64,000 nucleotides of DNA from Symbiodinium natans. Lineage: Eukaryota > Sar > Dinophyceae > Suessiales > Symbiodiniaceae. The notes under the pieces were generated by a model. The model did not search any database. It saw nothing but the letters and a program-made list of their open reading frames with translations, and was not told where the DNA came from. Both the position numbers and the translations under genes were made by a program. The DNA is taken from contig CAJNDS010002224.1 of the NCBI GenBank assembly GCA_905221605.1, positions 1,294,771 through 1,358,770 of the forward strand, in the 5' to 3' direction. Below, in pieces: positions 10,033 through 20,865 of the stretch. The first letter of the stretch is position 1. Each line of letters begins with the position of its first letter.

Positions 10033-10532
10033 GGTCCCTTACAAAGGCTCCAGGCTTTGAGCAAAACACTCCTAGAGCACACCACACCAGCAATGCTTTC
10101 AGAAACACTCCTGGCCAACGCAAGCTCCGAAAGGCACACTTCCTCTCTTCACTCTGTCCCAACAAACACTCAGGCACACAAGCGCTGGGGTGCAAGTCAC
10201 TCCTACGTCCTACACGCAAGACACTCCTACTCCTAATGCAAACACTCTGAGGCTGGAGCGGCACAGGCCCTACCCCTACGCACTCAAAACCCTTGTTTCC
10301 ACAGCGTGTGTCCCTACTGGTTTGCTTCTCCAAAGACGTGTTGCTTGCAGACTTAAGCAAAACAGCTGCGGCGGAACATAAAGCTTCAGCACAACATGCA
10401 GAGGGTGGGGTTTCCAGGTCTACTCCTACTTTTGCAACTGCAGCATGCTCACATCCACTCAAACACTCCTGAAAAACATGCTCATGCAGCTCATGTTCCC
10501 CCACATGTTGCTTCACTGAAAATGCTCGCAGC
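10033..10532 (-). other. non-coding spacer rich in GTAGGA, upstream of extra ORF
   Basis: Between the end of family-like protease sequence and the extra ORF, the minus strand repeatedly shows GTAGGAG or GTAGGG (near 10200, 10208, 10225 and 10430). The Gag frame is open but Cys/Ser-rich and unlike the family. It may be an intron or a regulatory leader. Confidence 0.4.
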
Positions 10533-12571
10533 AAAAACTTAAAAGGTGTCACCTCCAATGCTCTTCCTACGTTGGGCGGTGCCTTCTTCTGCACCTTATC
10601 CACTTCCATCGCGTCGTCGTTCGGGCTCCACCCCGGCTTGGGTGAGTCCCCTTTGCTTCTTCTTCCTTTCGGCTTTGCCTTGGTAGGGCCAATCTCCTTA
10701 GCCAACGCCCACCAGCTCCTGGCTTCACGAACCAAAGGCACCCACATCGAGGAACCTCGTTCCGTCTGCTTCACCAAGCAGCTTGCTCCAGGCTCTGAGG
10801 TGAGCCAGGTACTCCATCCCGAAAGGGATGCTTGCCAAGAACTGACTACGTTGAAGCCAATCTTGCAAACCAAGACCTGTTGAAGCACTACGGGCCCCAA
10901 CTTCCCAAACTTCACCCGAATGTCAACCAACTTGACACATTCCATGGGCGTATCGCTGGCACTCATGAGCACAGGAAGAGGTCCCGAATGCTCCTTGACG
11001 ACTTCGTAAAAACCCAACGCACTCTCTGACAACACGTGGCAGGTGGCTCCACTATCAATGAGCCATGCGAAAGAGCTATTCCTAGAGGAGGACTGGTTCA
11101 GTCTCTCGATCTCTCCGTTCGTCATGGTGAGACGAGGGGGCTCAGCTTCATTGGGCTCATTAGTTCTTGTCCCCGGACCCAAGCCACTCAGATGATGAGA
11201 CCGCATCGCCATCACCTGGTCAGACTGCTCGTCTTCCACAGCTCGGCCCTTGGGCTTTCCTTTGTTCTTGGGCTTCCCCTTGGGCTTTCCACCCTTTCCT
11301 TTGTCTGTCTTCCCTTTGCCTTTGCCCTTGCCTTTAGGACTCTTCTCTCGATTCTTGGAACCAGAAGGCTTTCCACCTTTCGGTTCATCCCTCTTCTTCC
11401 CTTTTCCAGAGCTCTTGTCGGGGCACTGCCAACTCATATGGCCTGATTTGCCACAGTTCCAGCAGAGGCCGCGCTCCCCAACTGCATTCAGCGAACCGGC
11501 ATCACACAATCGGGTTTGCTCCTCGTAGAACCGGATGCTTTCAACCAGTTCCTCCCAGCTCCCAGACTTCCCATGCAGGACAACGTAATGCCTACACTCT
11601 GGGCTGACAGATTGAAGAAGAAGGGTTGAACGATCAGATGCTCCAAGCCTCAGTTCAGGGAACCGATGCAGCTTCTGGTCTACCTTCCCAAGCTCGTCCT
11701 CAAGGAAGCGGACGCAGTCAAGCGGTCGCTTGTACGAACTCGCCTTCGAAGTTAGGCGAAGGGCTTCATCTCTCACAGCAATGGCCTCCATGCGAGAGAC
11801 AATGCTGAAGGTCTGGTGCATTTGACGCATCACCTCATAACCACAAGCAGCTTGTCCTTGACGCATCGACGTGCTTCTCACCAGTTCCATCCCACGTTCG
11901 AACTTCTGCAGACTTTGTTGCAGGTAGTAAAACAACCTTGCCGAACGCGAGGCTACCGGAACTGCCATGTCAGACTGCTTGATTTCACGGTCATGCGTCA
12001 TTGCCTGGCGCAACTCATTGACATAGTTGTCGTCTATCAACGCCAGCCAGGAAGCAAGCACCTCGCACCACCGATGGTACTCCTCCAGCTCTCTCACACG
12101 CCCTTTTCCCATCGAAACATTATCGATGAGCGGCAATGCTGGCAGATACTTCTCTGCACGGTTACTTCCAACATGCAGGTTCTGTGATGGTGCCGGTGGA
12201 GGAGCAGAAGCCTTTGCCGTGGGACTTCCAGCAGCTGCTGCACTTGAAGCACCCCCAAATGGGTTGCTCACAGCTGCCGACAATGCTTCCTGCTCACGTC
12301 TCCTTCTCTCGTCGGCCTCCATCTTTGCCACCAGAACTTAAAGTGTCTGTTGCTGATTCTGCATCATCATTTGCTGACTCTGCATCATCTGGACCATCAT
12401 CTGCTGGAGTTGAGGGTCAAGTCCGACGACCGTGGCGGGTCCTCCCGCTGAAGCAGAAGCTCCAGGGGGTTGTGTTGGCGGTGGTTGCCCGTCCTGGGCA
12501 CCACCGGGGCCAAACAAAGCTTCGTCGTCTTCGTCTTCAGGCACAGGGGTCGACAGCCCGGGGTCAGCCAT
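10533..12571 (-). CDS. copia Gag and aspartic protease, interrupted by one in-frame stop
   Basis: The frame opens with an ATG at 12571, just inside the primer site, and encodes 77 residues ending in a Gln/Met-rich tract. A TAA at 12338-12340 then interrupts it. The same frame resumes at once with a charged stretch containing KMEADERRR. Counting from 12331, Gag helices fill residues 60-280, a CCHC knuckle C-x2-C-x4-H-x4-C lies at 290-303, and a long Lys/Gly-rich linker at 305-365. The protease active site WLIDSGATCH has its Asp near 426. Family-like sequence fades near residue 600. The frame stays open to 8192, but from about 10540 on it overlaps the next ORF and looks non-protein-like. Gag would coat the RNA in the particle and the protease would cut the polyprotein. 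The stop may be a disabling mutation, a sequencing error, or a readthrough or edited site. Confidence 0.82.
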
Positions 12572-12601
12572 GGCTTCTAGTTTCTACGAGCGTGCTACAC
12601 A

Positions 12602-12614
12602 CGCTCCGCTACCA
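12602..12614 (-). other. primer binding site
   Basis: Read on the minus strand, TGGTAGCGGAG follows the 5' LTR with no spacer. It starts with the TGG complementary to a tRNA CCA end and resembles the complement of a eukaryotic initiator tRNA-Met 3' end (CTCTGCTACCA in animals), with one base different. This is the usual primer of copia elements. Confidence 0.7.
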
Positions 12615-13011
12615 TGTGAAAACACAGCAGCAGCGCGCTGAACCCTCTTTTTCTCACGACTTGAGCCAAAGTCATAAGCCGGAGGCTTCGTCAGTGAAAC
12701 TCTTTACACACAGGTGAAAACTCTGCTCTGCCACGTGTTCTCCACAGCCACAAAACAAACTCAAACGTCAGTGGGAGTTCTCGGGACCTACCCAACTACA
12801 CCTAAAGCAAGCAAAAACGTGCACAGTCACTTCTACAGCTTCCAGACACACATCCCTACAACTCAAGCAATTCAAAAGGCTTTCCCACTTAAAGCAGCAC
12901 TCCCGTCGAGCCTCCAAGGCAACTACGGAGTTCCTACAACTACACACACACAACTCTGAGCCAGCATGCAGGACAACAAAGTTGACATGTCCTTAGACAG
13001 GAACTTTCACA
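12615..13011 (-). repeat. 5' LTR of copia element (397 bp)
   Basis: Near-identical partner of 3570-3968. Given the minus-strand coding direction it is the upstream LTR and should carry the promoter. I could not identify a core promoter motif in it. Confidence 0.93.
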
Positions 13012-13016
13012 CAATG
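13012..13016. repeat. target-site duplication, right copy
   Basis: CAATG directly abuts the 5' LTR and matches 3565-3569. Confidence 0.9.
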
Positions 13017-13836
13017 GCGCGTTCATGGCGTCAGTTGGAGCCCTTGGATGACAGCTTGCTGTCCATTGCCAGGAGCCCTCCCAGTCCGGACGCCGAGAGC
13101 GATGGCCATTGGAGGTGGTATGGGAACGCGTATGGCTGGGCATGACCTGCATTGGGGGCAGCGGGCCGCGAGTCACATCACTCGGACAGCTTCCTGCACT
13201 GATCGGGGAAGGAGGTAACTGCCGCACGTCGGGCCGAAGGATCAGAGTCCTTGGAGGTGCCATGGCAGTACATCTTAAACCAGAAGCTGTTGAGTCGCTG
13301 CTTGGTTGGATGTTTAGCTCGCATGAGCCCCTTAATGGCAGCCCAGTGAGTGGCTGCGTCATGCCACTCATTTTGGGGACGTTTTGGCCCATGCTTGGTG
13401 GGTGTAGTGCTGATCCCTTTCCAATGCGCTTCGAAGATGACTGGCAGTCGGAAAGGGCTGAGACATCCACTTCTTGCAAAGCTGCAAGGTCAGTGGTTCG
13501 CAGCTCCGAGAAGCGCCAATCATTCACCTGTGCCTCGGATTCGTCCTCTGCATCGGACATGTTATCCATCGGGCAGGGATAACCTTCGTTAGTTTCAGAA
13601 AAGATGCAGACGACCTCCGGCGAGGCTGTCCAGTGTTCACTTCCACCGGCGCAGCCAAGGGCGAGGAGAGCAAGCACTCTAGGGGCAACACTCGCCGTAG
13701 AAAAACAGCCATTCTGTGAGAAGTGTCAGGCCATTCCAAGTTATAAACTGACCAAAAGTGTTCAATGTTTTGGTTGGCCACCGAGGCCGCAAGGGCAAGC
13801 CGGATGGCGTCAAGGAAATGGGCAGGGGGGTCCGGC
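13017..13836 (-). pseudogene. decayed 3' part of the minus-strand locus hit by copia
   Basis: On the minus strand, a frame from 13677 leftwards encodes an acidic stretch (SDAEDESEAQVNDWRFSEL) followed by a low-complexity tail. It runs into the 5' LTR at 13011, showing that the retrotransposon interrupted it. No domain recognised. It is probably the tail of the helicase-containing gene to its right. Confidence 0.35.
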
Positions 13837-14853
13837 CTAAATTCTTGATAGTGCCTTTGCCCAAGTGTCTCTGTGCCCTGCAGCGTGATGCCTAGGAACT
13901 GTATTCAGGTTGGGCTGGGCAAGCCTGGCCTTTTCCACGTCCGTGTGCTTAGCAGCTGCGGCCCATGCCTGCAAGGCTTCTTGGGAGGCTTGGCCAGTGA
14001 CTTGTGGCAGTCCACTGTGCGCGTCCATCACATATTTGGTGTGAGGGCACTTGGGACACCGATAAGCGCGGCCAGCTAAGAAGGCCACCATGGCTGCGGG
14101 CGGCACATTGATCTGCAGGTCAGTTTTTATTGTCAGATTCAGGAAAACCAATAACAATGGGCAGCCCGGCCGTTCGCTCCAGGGGACCTTTTTGGTGGGA
14201 CTCGAATGCGAGCAGAAGTGCACCCAGCCAATAATCTGGGTCAGCGTAGCTGAGCATTGCAGGAAACTGGCATTGATGATACTCGGCAAGTCCGACACCG
14301 CAGAGAAAAGATCCGCGATGTACTGCGCTGTGGTAAGAAAGCCATACCCCACCAGGGACTCCAAAAGCCTTGCTTTGTCCAGCTGCGGAACCGGGCAATC
14401 CAACATTTCAGCAAGGTCGAAATGCTGCAATGCCCCCGACAGTCTAAGACACTGCGTGATGATAGGGTCATAAACCTTCAAATACGCCGCCGGAAACGTT
14501 TCAGGCAGATGCAGTAGCGTGTCCGCAATTCCGATCAGCATCTCCGAGTCTTGCAGCTGGTTCGGTATGCCGTTCAAAAACACCTCATAGTCCCTGTATG
14601 CCCGAAGCTGCTGGCAGTGTGTTGTGAGGTGTTGCGAGTCACGCAGGCTCATGTTGGGCCGAGGTTTGACATTCTTACCAAAGTGATGTCCCGCTGCAAG
14701 TGCGCGCCACATGAGATCACAGACCGAGCCTGTGTTGCTCTGCATGATGGGTGCACAGGCTGGGGCGCTGGGGTCGCGGGTGCCGCTGGGCTCGCTAGGC
14801 CCTCGAGGCTTGGCTTTTGGTGGTTCCAGATGCTGAGAGCCGTCTTTGTCCAA
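13837..14853 (-). pseudogene. downstream segment of helicase-containing locus, unknown domain
   Basis: An open stretch of 338 codons overlaps the frame upstream by about 60 bases in another phase. Sequence similarity across the overlap (KVGLLVLDKDGSQHLEPPK) suggests one ancestral frame broken by an indel. The first 70 residues are Pro/Ser-rich. Residues 70-200 are a helical, protein-like region (YRDYEVFLNGIPNQLQDSEM, LDKARLLESLVGYGFL). A CPKCPHTK Cys pair lies near 268. I do not recognise the family. Neighbouring pieces on the same strand carry helicase motifs, so this is likely the C-terminal portion of that protein. Confidence 0.4.
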
Positions 14854-16289
14854 AACGAGAAGGCCGACTTTCCTTGCGAGCTTGGACAGCGGGCACAGGC
14901 CTGGCGGGGATGGGCGTCGGGCCGTGGGGAGGCATAGGGAGATACGATTTTGGTTCCGTCAAGCCAAGTGAGTCCGTGGGAGACTTAGCGCAAGGGGGCT
15001 GTGATGCCTCAACCGTCCTAATCCCCTCCGGAAATGTTGCGTGCATGGGCCGTGTCCGGGGGCTGGGTAGACGTCGTACGCCAGGGTCCCTAATGTTGCC
15101 TCCACTACGGGGTGGACACGAGGCGGCGCTACTCCCTCCGATCCTGTGGGCAACTTCACTAGAGGGAGTCGTCACACAAGCATCCAGAGCACTAGGACTC
15201 ACGGCCGGCACAACCGCAGGCTCTGTCGTTGCAAGCTCCTTCCTCAGTGGTCCTCTCTCCCGCGTTGGGGTGCCGCAGGGTGTTCGGGAAACGTCCCGTT
15301 TAGCTGCCGGAGGTGGGCTGACAGCTGCCGCAATGGAGCCCCCCGCGGCCCGAGGCTTGAGCCATGGTGTACCCCACCGCTCACCATGGCGCGCGTTGGT
15401 GATAGCCTCGCTTTGGGCTGGTGACTGCAGCGGCGTAAGAACCTCGACTGCAGTAGCAGCTACCACGTCGGGACTGTGACTACTCGCGGGCACAGGGCTG
15501 TTTCCCGGAGAGTCTACATCAATCGCAGTTTCGGAGGCAGCCTTACCCGTACGAACAGGTAGGAGGTGAAGACCGCGGGGGGCTCGCATTATGCCGGCCT
15601 TGTGTTCGAAAGCCGGGTCAGCGCGTTGAGCAGATCCCCGCTTGGGCGGCGTCCTAATGCTGGTATCCCCTAGCAAGCAGGTGAGGTACTGGGCGACCCC
15701 ATCTCCTTCCCTCACCGGCTGGAAGGGGACACAATACACAGCATTGGGCAAGGGCTCCAGGACGAAGCCGCGCGTTTGCAGACTAGCAATGGTGCCCGAG
15801 TAGGAGTTGGAAGTGAAAGAGGGGCTCCCCCATCCTTCTTGCTTAAGTGTGCGGTAAAGAACTTCCCGCTTATCTCCCCAGGTGGCCTTCAAGGCCCACG
15901 CTTGATGCAGGGGTGGGGCTTCAAAAAGGTCCAGCCCTACTTTGCGTTCCGCAGGCAGCACGATGCTGGCTACTGTCCGTTCTCGGAAGGCTTGCTTGTG
16001 TAATGCCTTTGCAACGCCAGGGCCATCCATGCTCCACAAGCTGGCTTGTGTGCGCACATATTCCGCGCATTCAATCAGGCCTCCGGTTGCGCAGGCCGCC
16101 ATTTGGAAGCATGCACCTATACCATCAGAGTAGTGCGGCGCCACGAAAACCAAAGCCCCAAGTCCTCTCGTGAAGGAGGAGGTGGCTCGGGCAAACCCTG
16201 CCTCGCTACTAAACAGGAATCCAGAAGCCCGACAAGTCACAAAGACACCTATCCCAAATGTGGGGCCAGTGGAGCAAGCCGTGGTGATA

Positions 16290-16522
16290 CTGTGGATGGA
16301 CAAAATCTTGCACCGCTTTTCAGACACGTCTTTTTGTGTTCCCCGTGCCCCCTTTTTAACATTGGCTGTGAAAAGCTAGCGGCCGGATTTGTTCCAATGG
16401 TCGAAATCTTGCACCGCTCAAGTAGTCCTAACCGCCAATGTTAAGCAGGGGGTGCGGGGCTTGATGCATCAATCGTTTGAAGTACGAATGCACAGGCGGT
16501 GCAAGATTTCGTCCATCCACCG
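16290..16522. repeat. 233-bp MITE, left copy
   Basis: The element begins CTGTGGATGGACAAAATC and ends with the near-complement GATTTCGTCCATCCACCG. It is non-coding and AT/GC mixed, with a TA target on its outer side only. Confidence 0.8.
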
Positions 16523-16767
16523 AAGAGCAGAAGTGTTTTTGCATCTTTCGCACACCTACAGAAACTGGAAGCTGATAGTGCGTACCCATCCTCTTCTACG
16601 GTGCCTGGACGTACTCGGGACACACGACGCAGCAAGTCATTCCATCTACGCTCAACGCTACAGTCAAGTCAGTACTGCGAAAATGCTGGAAAATCTAGCA
16701 TTTTGCTGTTCTGGACATGAAGAAGCTAGAAAAAGCTGTATGTCCTACGGTATAATAGCAACAAATG

Positions 16768-17024
16768 CATGCAAAATGACAGTCAACACTCAGTCAACAC
16801 TCAGTCAACACTACAGTCAACACTACAGTCAACGCTGCCAAAATGCTGGAAAATCCAGCATTTTGCTGTTCTGGACATTAAGAAGCAAAAAAAACAATTA
16901 TTTTCCTTTGAAACAAGCGAATTGTGGAATCTGCTGGTTTTCCCAGGGTTTTGGTAGTGTTGACTGTAGTGTTGACTGTAGTGTTGACTGAGTGTCGACT
17001 GAGTGTTGACTGTCATTTTGCACG
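16768..17024. repeat. foldback element with minisatellite arms
   Basis: The left arm starts TGCAAAATGACAGTCAACAC at about 16770. It is almost perfectly complementary to the right arm ending at 17024 for roughly 64 bases, each arm being several copies of GTTGACTGTAGT. The loop contains a second hairpin (AAAATGCTGG ... CCAGCATTTT, 16843-16867), and a sister copy of that hairpin lies at 16678-16730. Confidence 0.8.
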
Positions 17025-17197
17025 TATTTGAAGCACCTTGGGAATGCAAAACGGCGTCCCAGCAAAGTTACTGTCGTTGAAGCCAGAAAAACGATTCAGA
17101 AGCCATGGCTAGTCACTAGTCACTCACGCTCGTAGAACATACCCGGCAACACTCGCCGAAAGGGACTGAAGAGCAGAAGTGTTTTTGCATCTAGGGA

Positions 17198-17430
17198 CTG
17201 TGGATGGACAAAATCTTGCACCGCTTTTCAGACACGTCTTTTTGTGTTCCCCGTGCCCCCTTTTTAACATTGGCTGTGAAAAGCTAGCGGCCGGATTTGT
17301 TCCAATGGTCGAAATCTTGCACCGCTCAAGTAGTCCTAACCGCCAATGTTAAGCAGGGGGTGCGGGGCTTGATGCATCAATCGTTTGAAGTACGAATGCA
17401 CAGGCGGTGCAAGATTTCGTCCATCCACCG
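17198..17430. repeat. 233-bp MITE, right copy
   Basis: Same orientation and apparently identical to 16290-16522, with the TA on its right side only. The direct orientation suggests tandem duplication or co-mobilisation after an initial insertion. Confidence 0.8.
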
Positions 17431-18900
17431 TAGCGCCGAAGAAGCGTTTAAGGGACCCTATGTGATTCATGAGGAAGGTCCGAAACGTCACAAGGCTCCA
17501 AGTGGTGGGCGCGCCAGTCAGCGGGAAATCTGGTGCGGTTTGGCAGGCTTCAAGTAGGCTCATATCGTCATCGCCCAGTGGGTCTGCGGGGAGACTCGAC
17601 TGCAGCATAAACTTCATTTGAGTAACAATCCTGGCATACTGAGAGACCATCCCGATAGGGGAGTCAGGATAAACCTGGTGCCCAAAAGTGAGCACAATGT
17701 CCGCCAGGACCATGCTGAGGTCGTAGCTTCTGCCTAGTTTGGTTTGGGTCTCATCCTGATCTGGCACCCGTACCCATCGGCACGTTTCCATCCACCTGCC
17801 TGCAAAGCTACGCAGTGGCCGCCCGAGCAGGTGCTGCAACGTGGGACCTGGTGGCATAAGTAGCCGAGGGACCCCGCCTGTCAGATCGAAGCGGCACGCC
17901 TCCGAGTACCGACATGCGTATAGAATGGCAGCAATCTCAGGAGGGAGGCGCATGGATGAACAGAGCGAGAGGTTGATAGCCGGTCCGACAATGGCCTTCA
18001 GCCCGGCGGCCTGCATGACTGTCTCGGCTTGCTTCGGTTACACGATGCTCATACAGAGAATCGAATCCAGCATCGAGACCGCTGAGAACAACACTTCTGA
18101 CGCTCCAGAGGAACGGTGGGGCTTGCCCCAAGAGGGCATCTCGCCTTGCCCCTTTTTCCACGGGCCGGAACTTTGGGCCGTTTGCCGCAAAAGGGCCGCA
18201 GGCAAGGTGGCTGGCGTGTGGAGGTCGGCAGGGACCGCATTGAGACCACAAATCTTTTGCTCCAACAACTCCGTGACGAAGTGGTAATTGGGCCGCGATC
18301 CTCCAGCGGGCTGTCTGTGGTCGCCAATCATGACATCGAGTGCATGCTTGATGTGCGCCAAGATGGTGTTGGAACCCGGTGTGCCCAATTGCTGGGCTTC
18401 ATCTCGGAGGAGCAACTCAACATCCTTTAGACGGTTAATGAGCTGCGAGTAGGGAAAGCTAAGCCTTGCCACAATCGTACCATGCGTCGTGGCTACAAGT
18501 AGCCCCCGGTACAAATCGTGCACATCAAAGGGGAGCTTATGTGTGTCCTTCTCCTTGTTACCCGGTATGCGAACGATGCGGCTGCGAACAAATTCATTGC
18601 TAGCAGTCGTGAGCCTATCAACCGCCTCGACATAGGCACGAACCGATTCATTGCCATGAGCGGTGTACAGGGTGAGCCGGTTCGTCAGGCACGCAAGAAG
18701 AACTCCTAAAAACGCGCAGGATCGTGTCTTCCCGCTGCCAGGCGCCCCCGTTATGAATACAGAAGTACGATTAGCGGCCAGGCCGTACGAGCACGCTCCC
18801 AGCAGCGCTGCCAGGTGTCCATCCGCCCCCCAAAAGGTATCACAGAGGCACGTAAGGAAGGCGGGACCAACTGCGAGCGCAAGATGCTGGCGCGAGTCCT

Positions 18901-20865
18901 CGGATCGTGCTCGTTACTCAACGAGTCCTGGGACATGCGTAGACGCTCCGCATGCCACAGCGCAGGAGTCCGGGCGTCCTCCTGGCCGGGCAGCGGAGAG
19001 TCAGGCAGCGTGGCTAACACGCCACTCAGCAGCGTCGGCGTCCATTCTTTGCGATAGGTTTGTTCCTCCGCAAGCCAAAGGTTAAGGATGCTTTGCAAGG
19101 TGTTGGAAGCCCCCGGACCCGCAGTAGGCGATGCCTGTGCAGCTTGCGTTGCGTGCTTGCCTCTGAAGACTTGGCAGACCTCCGGGTGAATGAGCTGTGC
19201 CCATGTGTCGTGCCAGTTCCCTCTCACCACCAGCCCGATAATGAGGACAAGCACTAGATCCGTGAGAAAGCCCGGCAACCAATGTGGCTGCCGGATGGCA
19301 TCAAGAGGCGAGTCTTCTAGCGGAACGCCCAAGGCAACATGTTGCCTTTCCCTAGGCATGTGTAACAGGGCATCCCAAAGCGGGGTAGAGGCTCCTCCGG
19401 GCAGAACTTCAAGCTGGCTGACTCTCGGCAATGAGGGTCGTTGCGCGAATTGGTTGTGCTGTTCATCAGTCAAGAGCAGGGCAATGGTTATATTGACTGG
19501 CTGCATGGCCTTACTTTCGCCAGGGCCGGTGGAAAGCTTCTTCGGGGCAAGGAGCTCTATAAACATGCCTGGGTAGGCCACATCTCCCTTGTCTTCTCTC
19601 AAGGTAACCAGCAAAGTGCACTTTACCAGCGACAGCAAACCACTTTGTAGCCCAGTCAGGGACATCCGCCAACTCCGGTGTAAGGAGCATGACCGACGCT
19701 CGCGTGGGTAAACTCGATGGAGAAGGCAGATTGGCCACGTATGCGTGCCGGGCTTTATCGCCACAGGGGTGGCGGCCCGCTTGACCGCAGCTTGCTCTGG
19801 GTCGTGATACTGTTCCGAGGGCTCCTCCTCGATTTCTGCTTCCGAGGCCATGGCTAAAAACTGACAACCCAGCATGTCAACCAGGCGTTCTAACGACAGG
19901 TGGGGGAGCCACATACCCAAAACAAGCTTTATCGTGGGACCAAGTTCATGATACGGGGGCGGCAAATCAGCCAGATGCGGCTTGGCATCCGTTAGGAGGA
20001 CTTGGGTACAGTCAGCATGGAGACTGGCAAACGCACAAACCATGCCAATTGAGTTTGGCGATCGGGCCCCACACGGTATGGACCCGTCCGGCGAGCAACT
20101 CCACGGCGAGGCTGGAAGCGAGCAGGGCTGTGTCTCGTCCGTCGACTTCCATGCTGCCAGTGACTCCGTCGAGAGGGTATTGGCAGCAGATCGAGGACTG
20201 CAAACCTTCGCAGCTCTTCTGCTTCTCACCTGGCAGTGAACAAGGTGTCATGGTCAAGCAACATCAAGACCACCCCTGGCGCAAGGACTCTGAGGACTGC
20301 CAGAATTTCGGGCCCCGCCCACGTGAAGTGCACAGAAGCTAACCTCGCTTTCTTGGTGTTTTCCAAGATGGGAAACCACCTCTCTTTTTTAAACGGGCCT
20401 TCCCACTGCATGCGTGCTACCAAATGTTCGAGCGCTCATCCAAGTTGAGAAACAAGCTTTGTGTGCCCTTAACATGGCGTTTGAAACTTGTTGAGGGGAT
20501 TCTTTGGAACTCTTGGTGAGGCCCCCAATTGCCTCTAACAAGTAAGGCAGCCAGTTCACACCTTCGATAACATGCTCTCGTATGCGCACCACCCAGCCTA
20601 CGACCCTGTCGTGCATGAGCATCCCTCTGTGTGAGTTCTTGCCCACTAAGCTGAAGGACCTGACGCCGGGGCTCTCAGAACACAGGTGGCTTAGTCCATG
20701 GCATCTCCAGCTAAGGCAGGAAGGTCCCAGCAGTTTGAGCCCAATGTTGACTGGTGTCGTTTCTGGAAGTGCAGGTGATGAGCCAGTGTTGAAGCGTGTG
20801 CGGATAGTTGAGCAGCTCACAACCTTCATTGCTACAGTGCAGGCGCGCCAAGTCATCCGACACAT
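18901..20865 (-). pseudogene. upstream part of helicase-containing locus, several broken frames
   Basis: Protein-like segments occur in alternating minus-strand frames. Around 20400-20240 there is VHFTWAGPEILAVLRVL followed by a DxD-like LLDHDTLF, reminiscent of a nucleotide-sugar transferase. Around 19870-19550 there is TRASVMLLTPELADVPDW and KWFAVAGKVHF in one frame, while a neighbouring frame holds ALLLTDEQHNQFAQ and RQHVALGVPL. Frame switches indicate an accumulation of indels. Given the strand and spacing it probably belonged to the same multidomain protein as the helicase. The transferase resemblance rests on one motif and is weak. Confidence 0.4.

Larger units (their letters stand above)
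3570..13011 (-). mobile_element. Ty1/copia LTR retrotransposon, 9.44 kb, nearly complete
   Basis: The element has two LTRs, each beginning TGTGAAA and ending TTTCACA, flanked by the same five bases CAATG at 3565-3569 and 13012-13016. Transcription runs right to left. In that direction come the 5' LTR, a primer site abutting it, Gag with a zinc knuckle and aspartic protease, an extra ORF, then integrase, reverse transcriptase and RNase H, a polypurine tract and the 3' LTR. Integrase before RT identifies Ty1/copia. The LTRs differ by one two-base indel and one substitution as far as I can read, so the insertion is recent. It landed in the already decaying helicase locus to the right. Defects or oddities: an in-frame stop early in Gag, a frame change between Gag and Pol, and an extra C-terminal domain in Pol. 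Confidence 0.93.
16290..17430. mobile_element. composite MITE insertion inside the helicase
   Basis: The block is bounded by TA on each side (16288-16289 and 17431-17432). Its two ends are 233-bp copies, 16290-16522 and 17198-17430, identical as far as I can read. If the block and one TA are removed, the helicase frame on the minus strand runs straight through, so the insertion boundaries are well supported. The interior also repeats a 24-base stretch beginning AAGAGCAGAAGTG beside each inner copy end (about 16523 and 17169). Confidence 0.8.
14795..18900 (-). pseudogene. superfamily 1 helicase (DEAQ type), broken by frameshifts and a MITE composite
   Basis: Reading leftwards from about 18900, one frame holds FWGADGHLAALLGA and then a Walker A loop TGAPGSGKT at about 18750-18725. 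The DEAQQ Walker B (LLRDEAQQLG) follows near 18400, and GDHRQP (motif III) near 18320. That frame stops at 18038. A second frame from 18016 carries the start of the C-terminal RecA-like lobe: SSMRLPPEIAAILY, then IGMVSQYARIVTQMKFML (motif IV region). It ends at the element occupying 16290-17430. Beyond the element the frame continues to about 15900 with motif V/VI-like FVTCRASG and ARATSSFTRGLGALVFVAP, followed by a low-complexity Ser/Pro tail to 14795. The order of motifs is that of UPF1/DNA2-like helicases. Multiple frame changes and the insertion make an intact product unlikely. Confidence 0.7.

Noticed and set aside
8192-10532. Continuation of the Gag frame as one 1379-residue protein
   Set aside because: Beyond about 10540 the sequence is Cys/Ser/Arg-rich and overlaps a better ORF in another frame. 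The openness is probably incidental.
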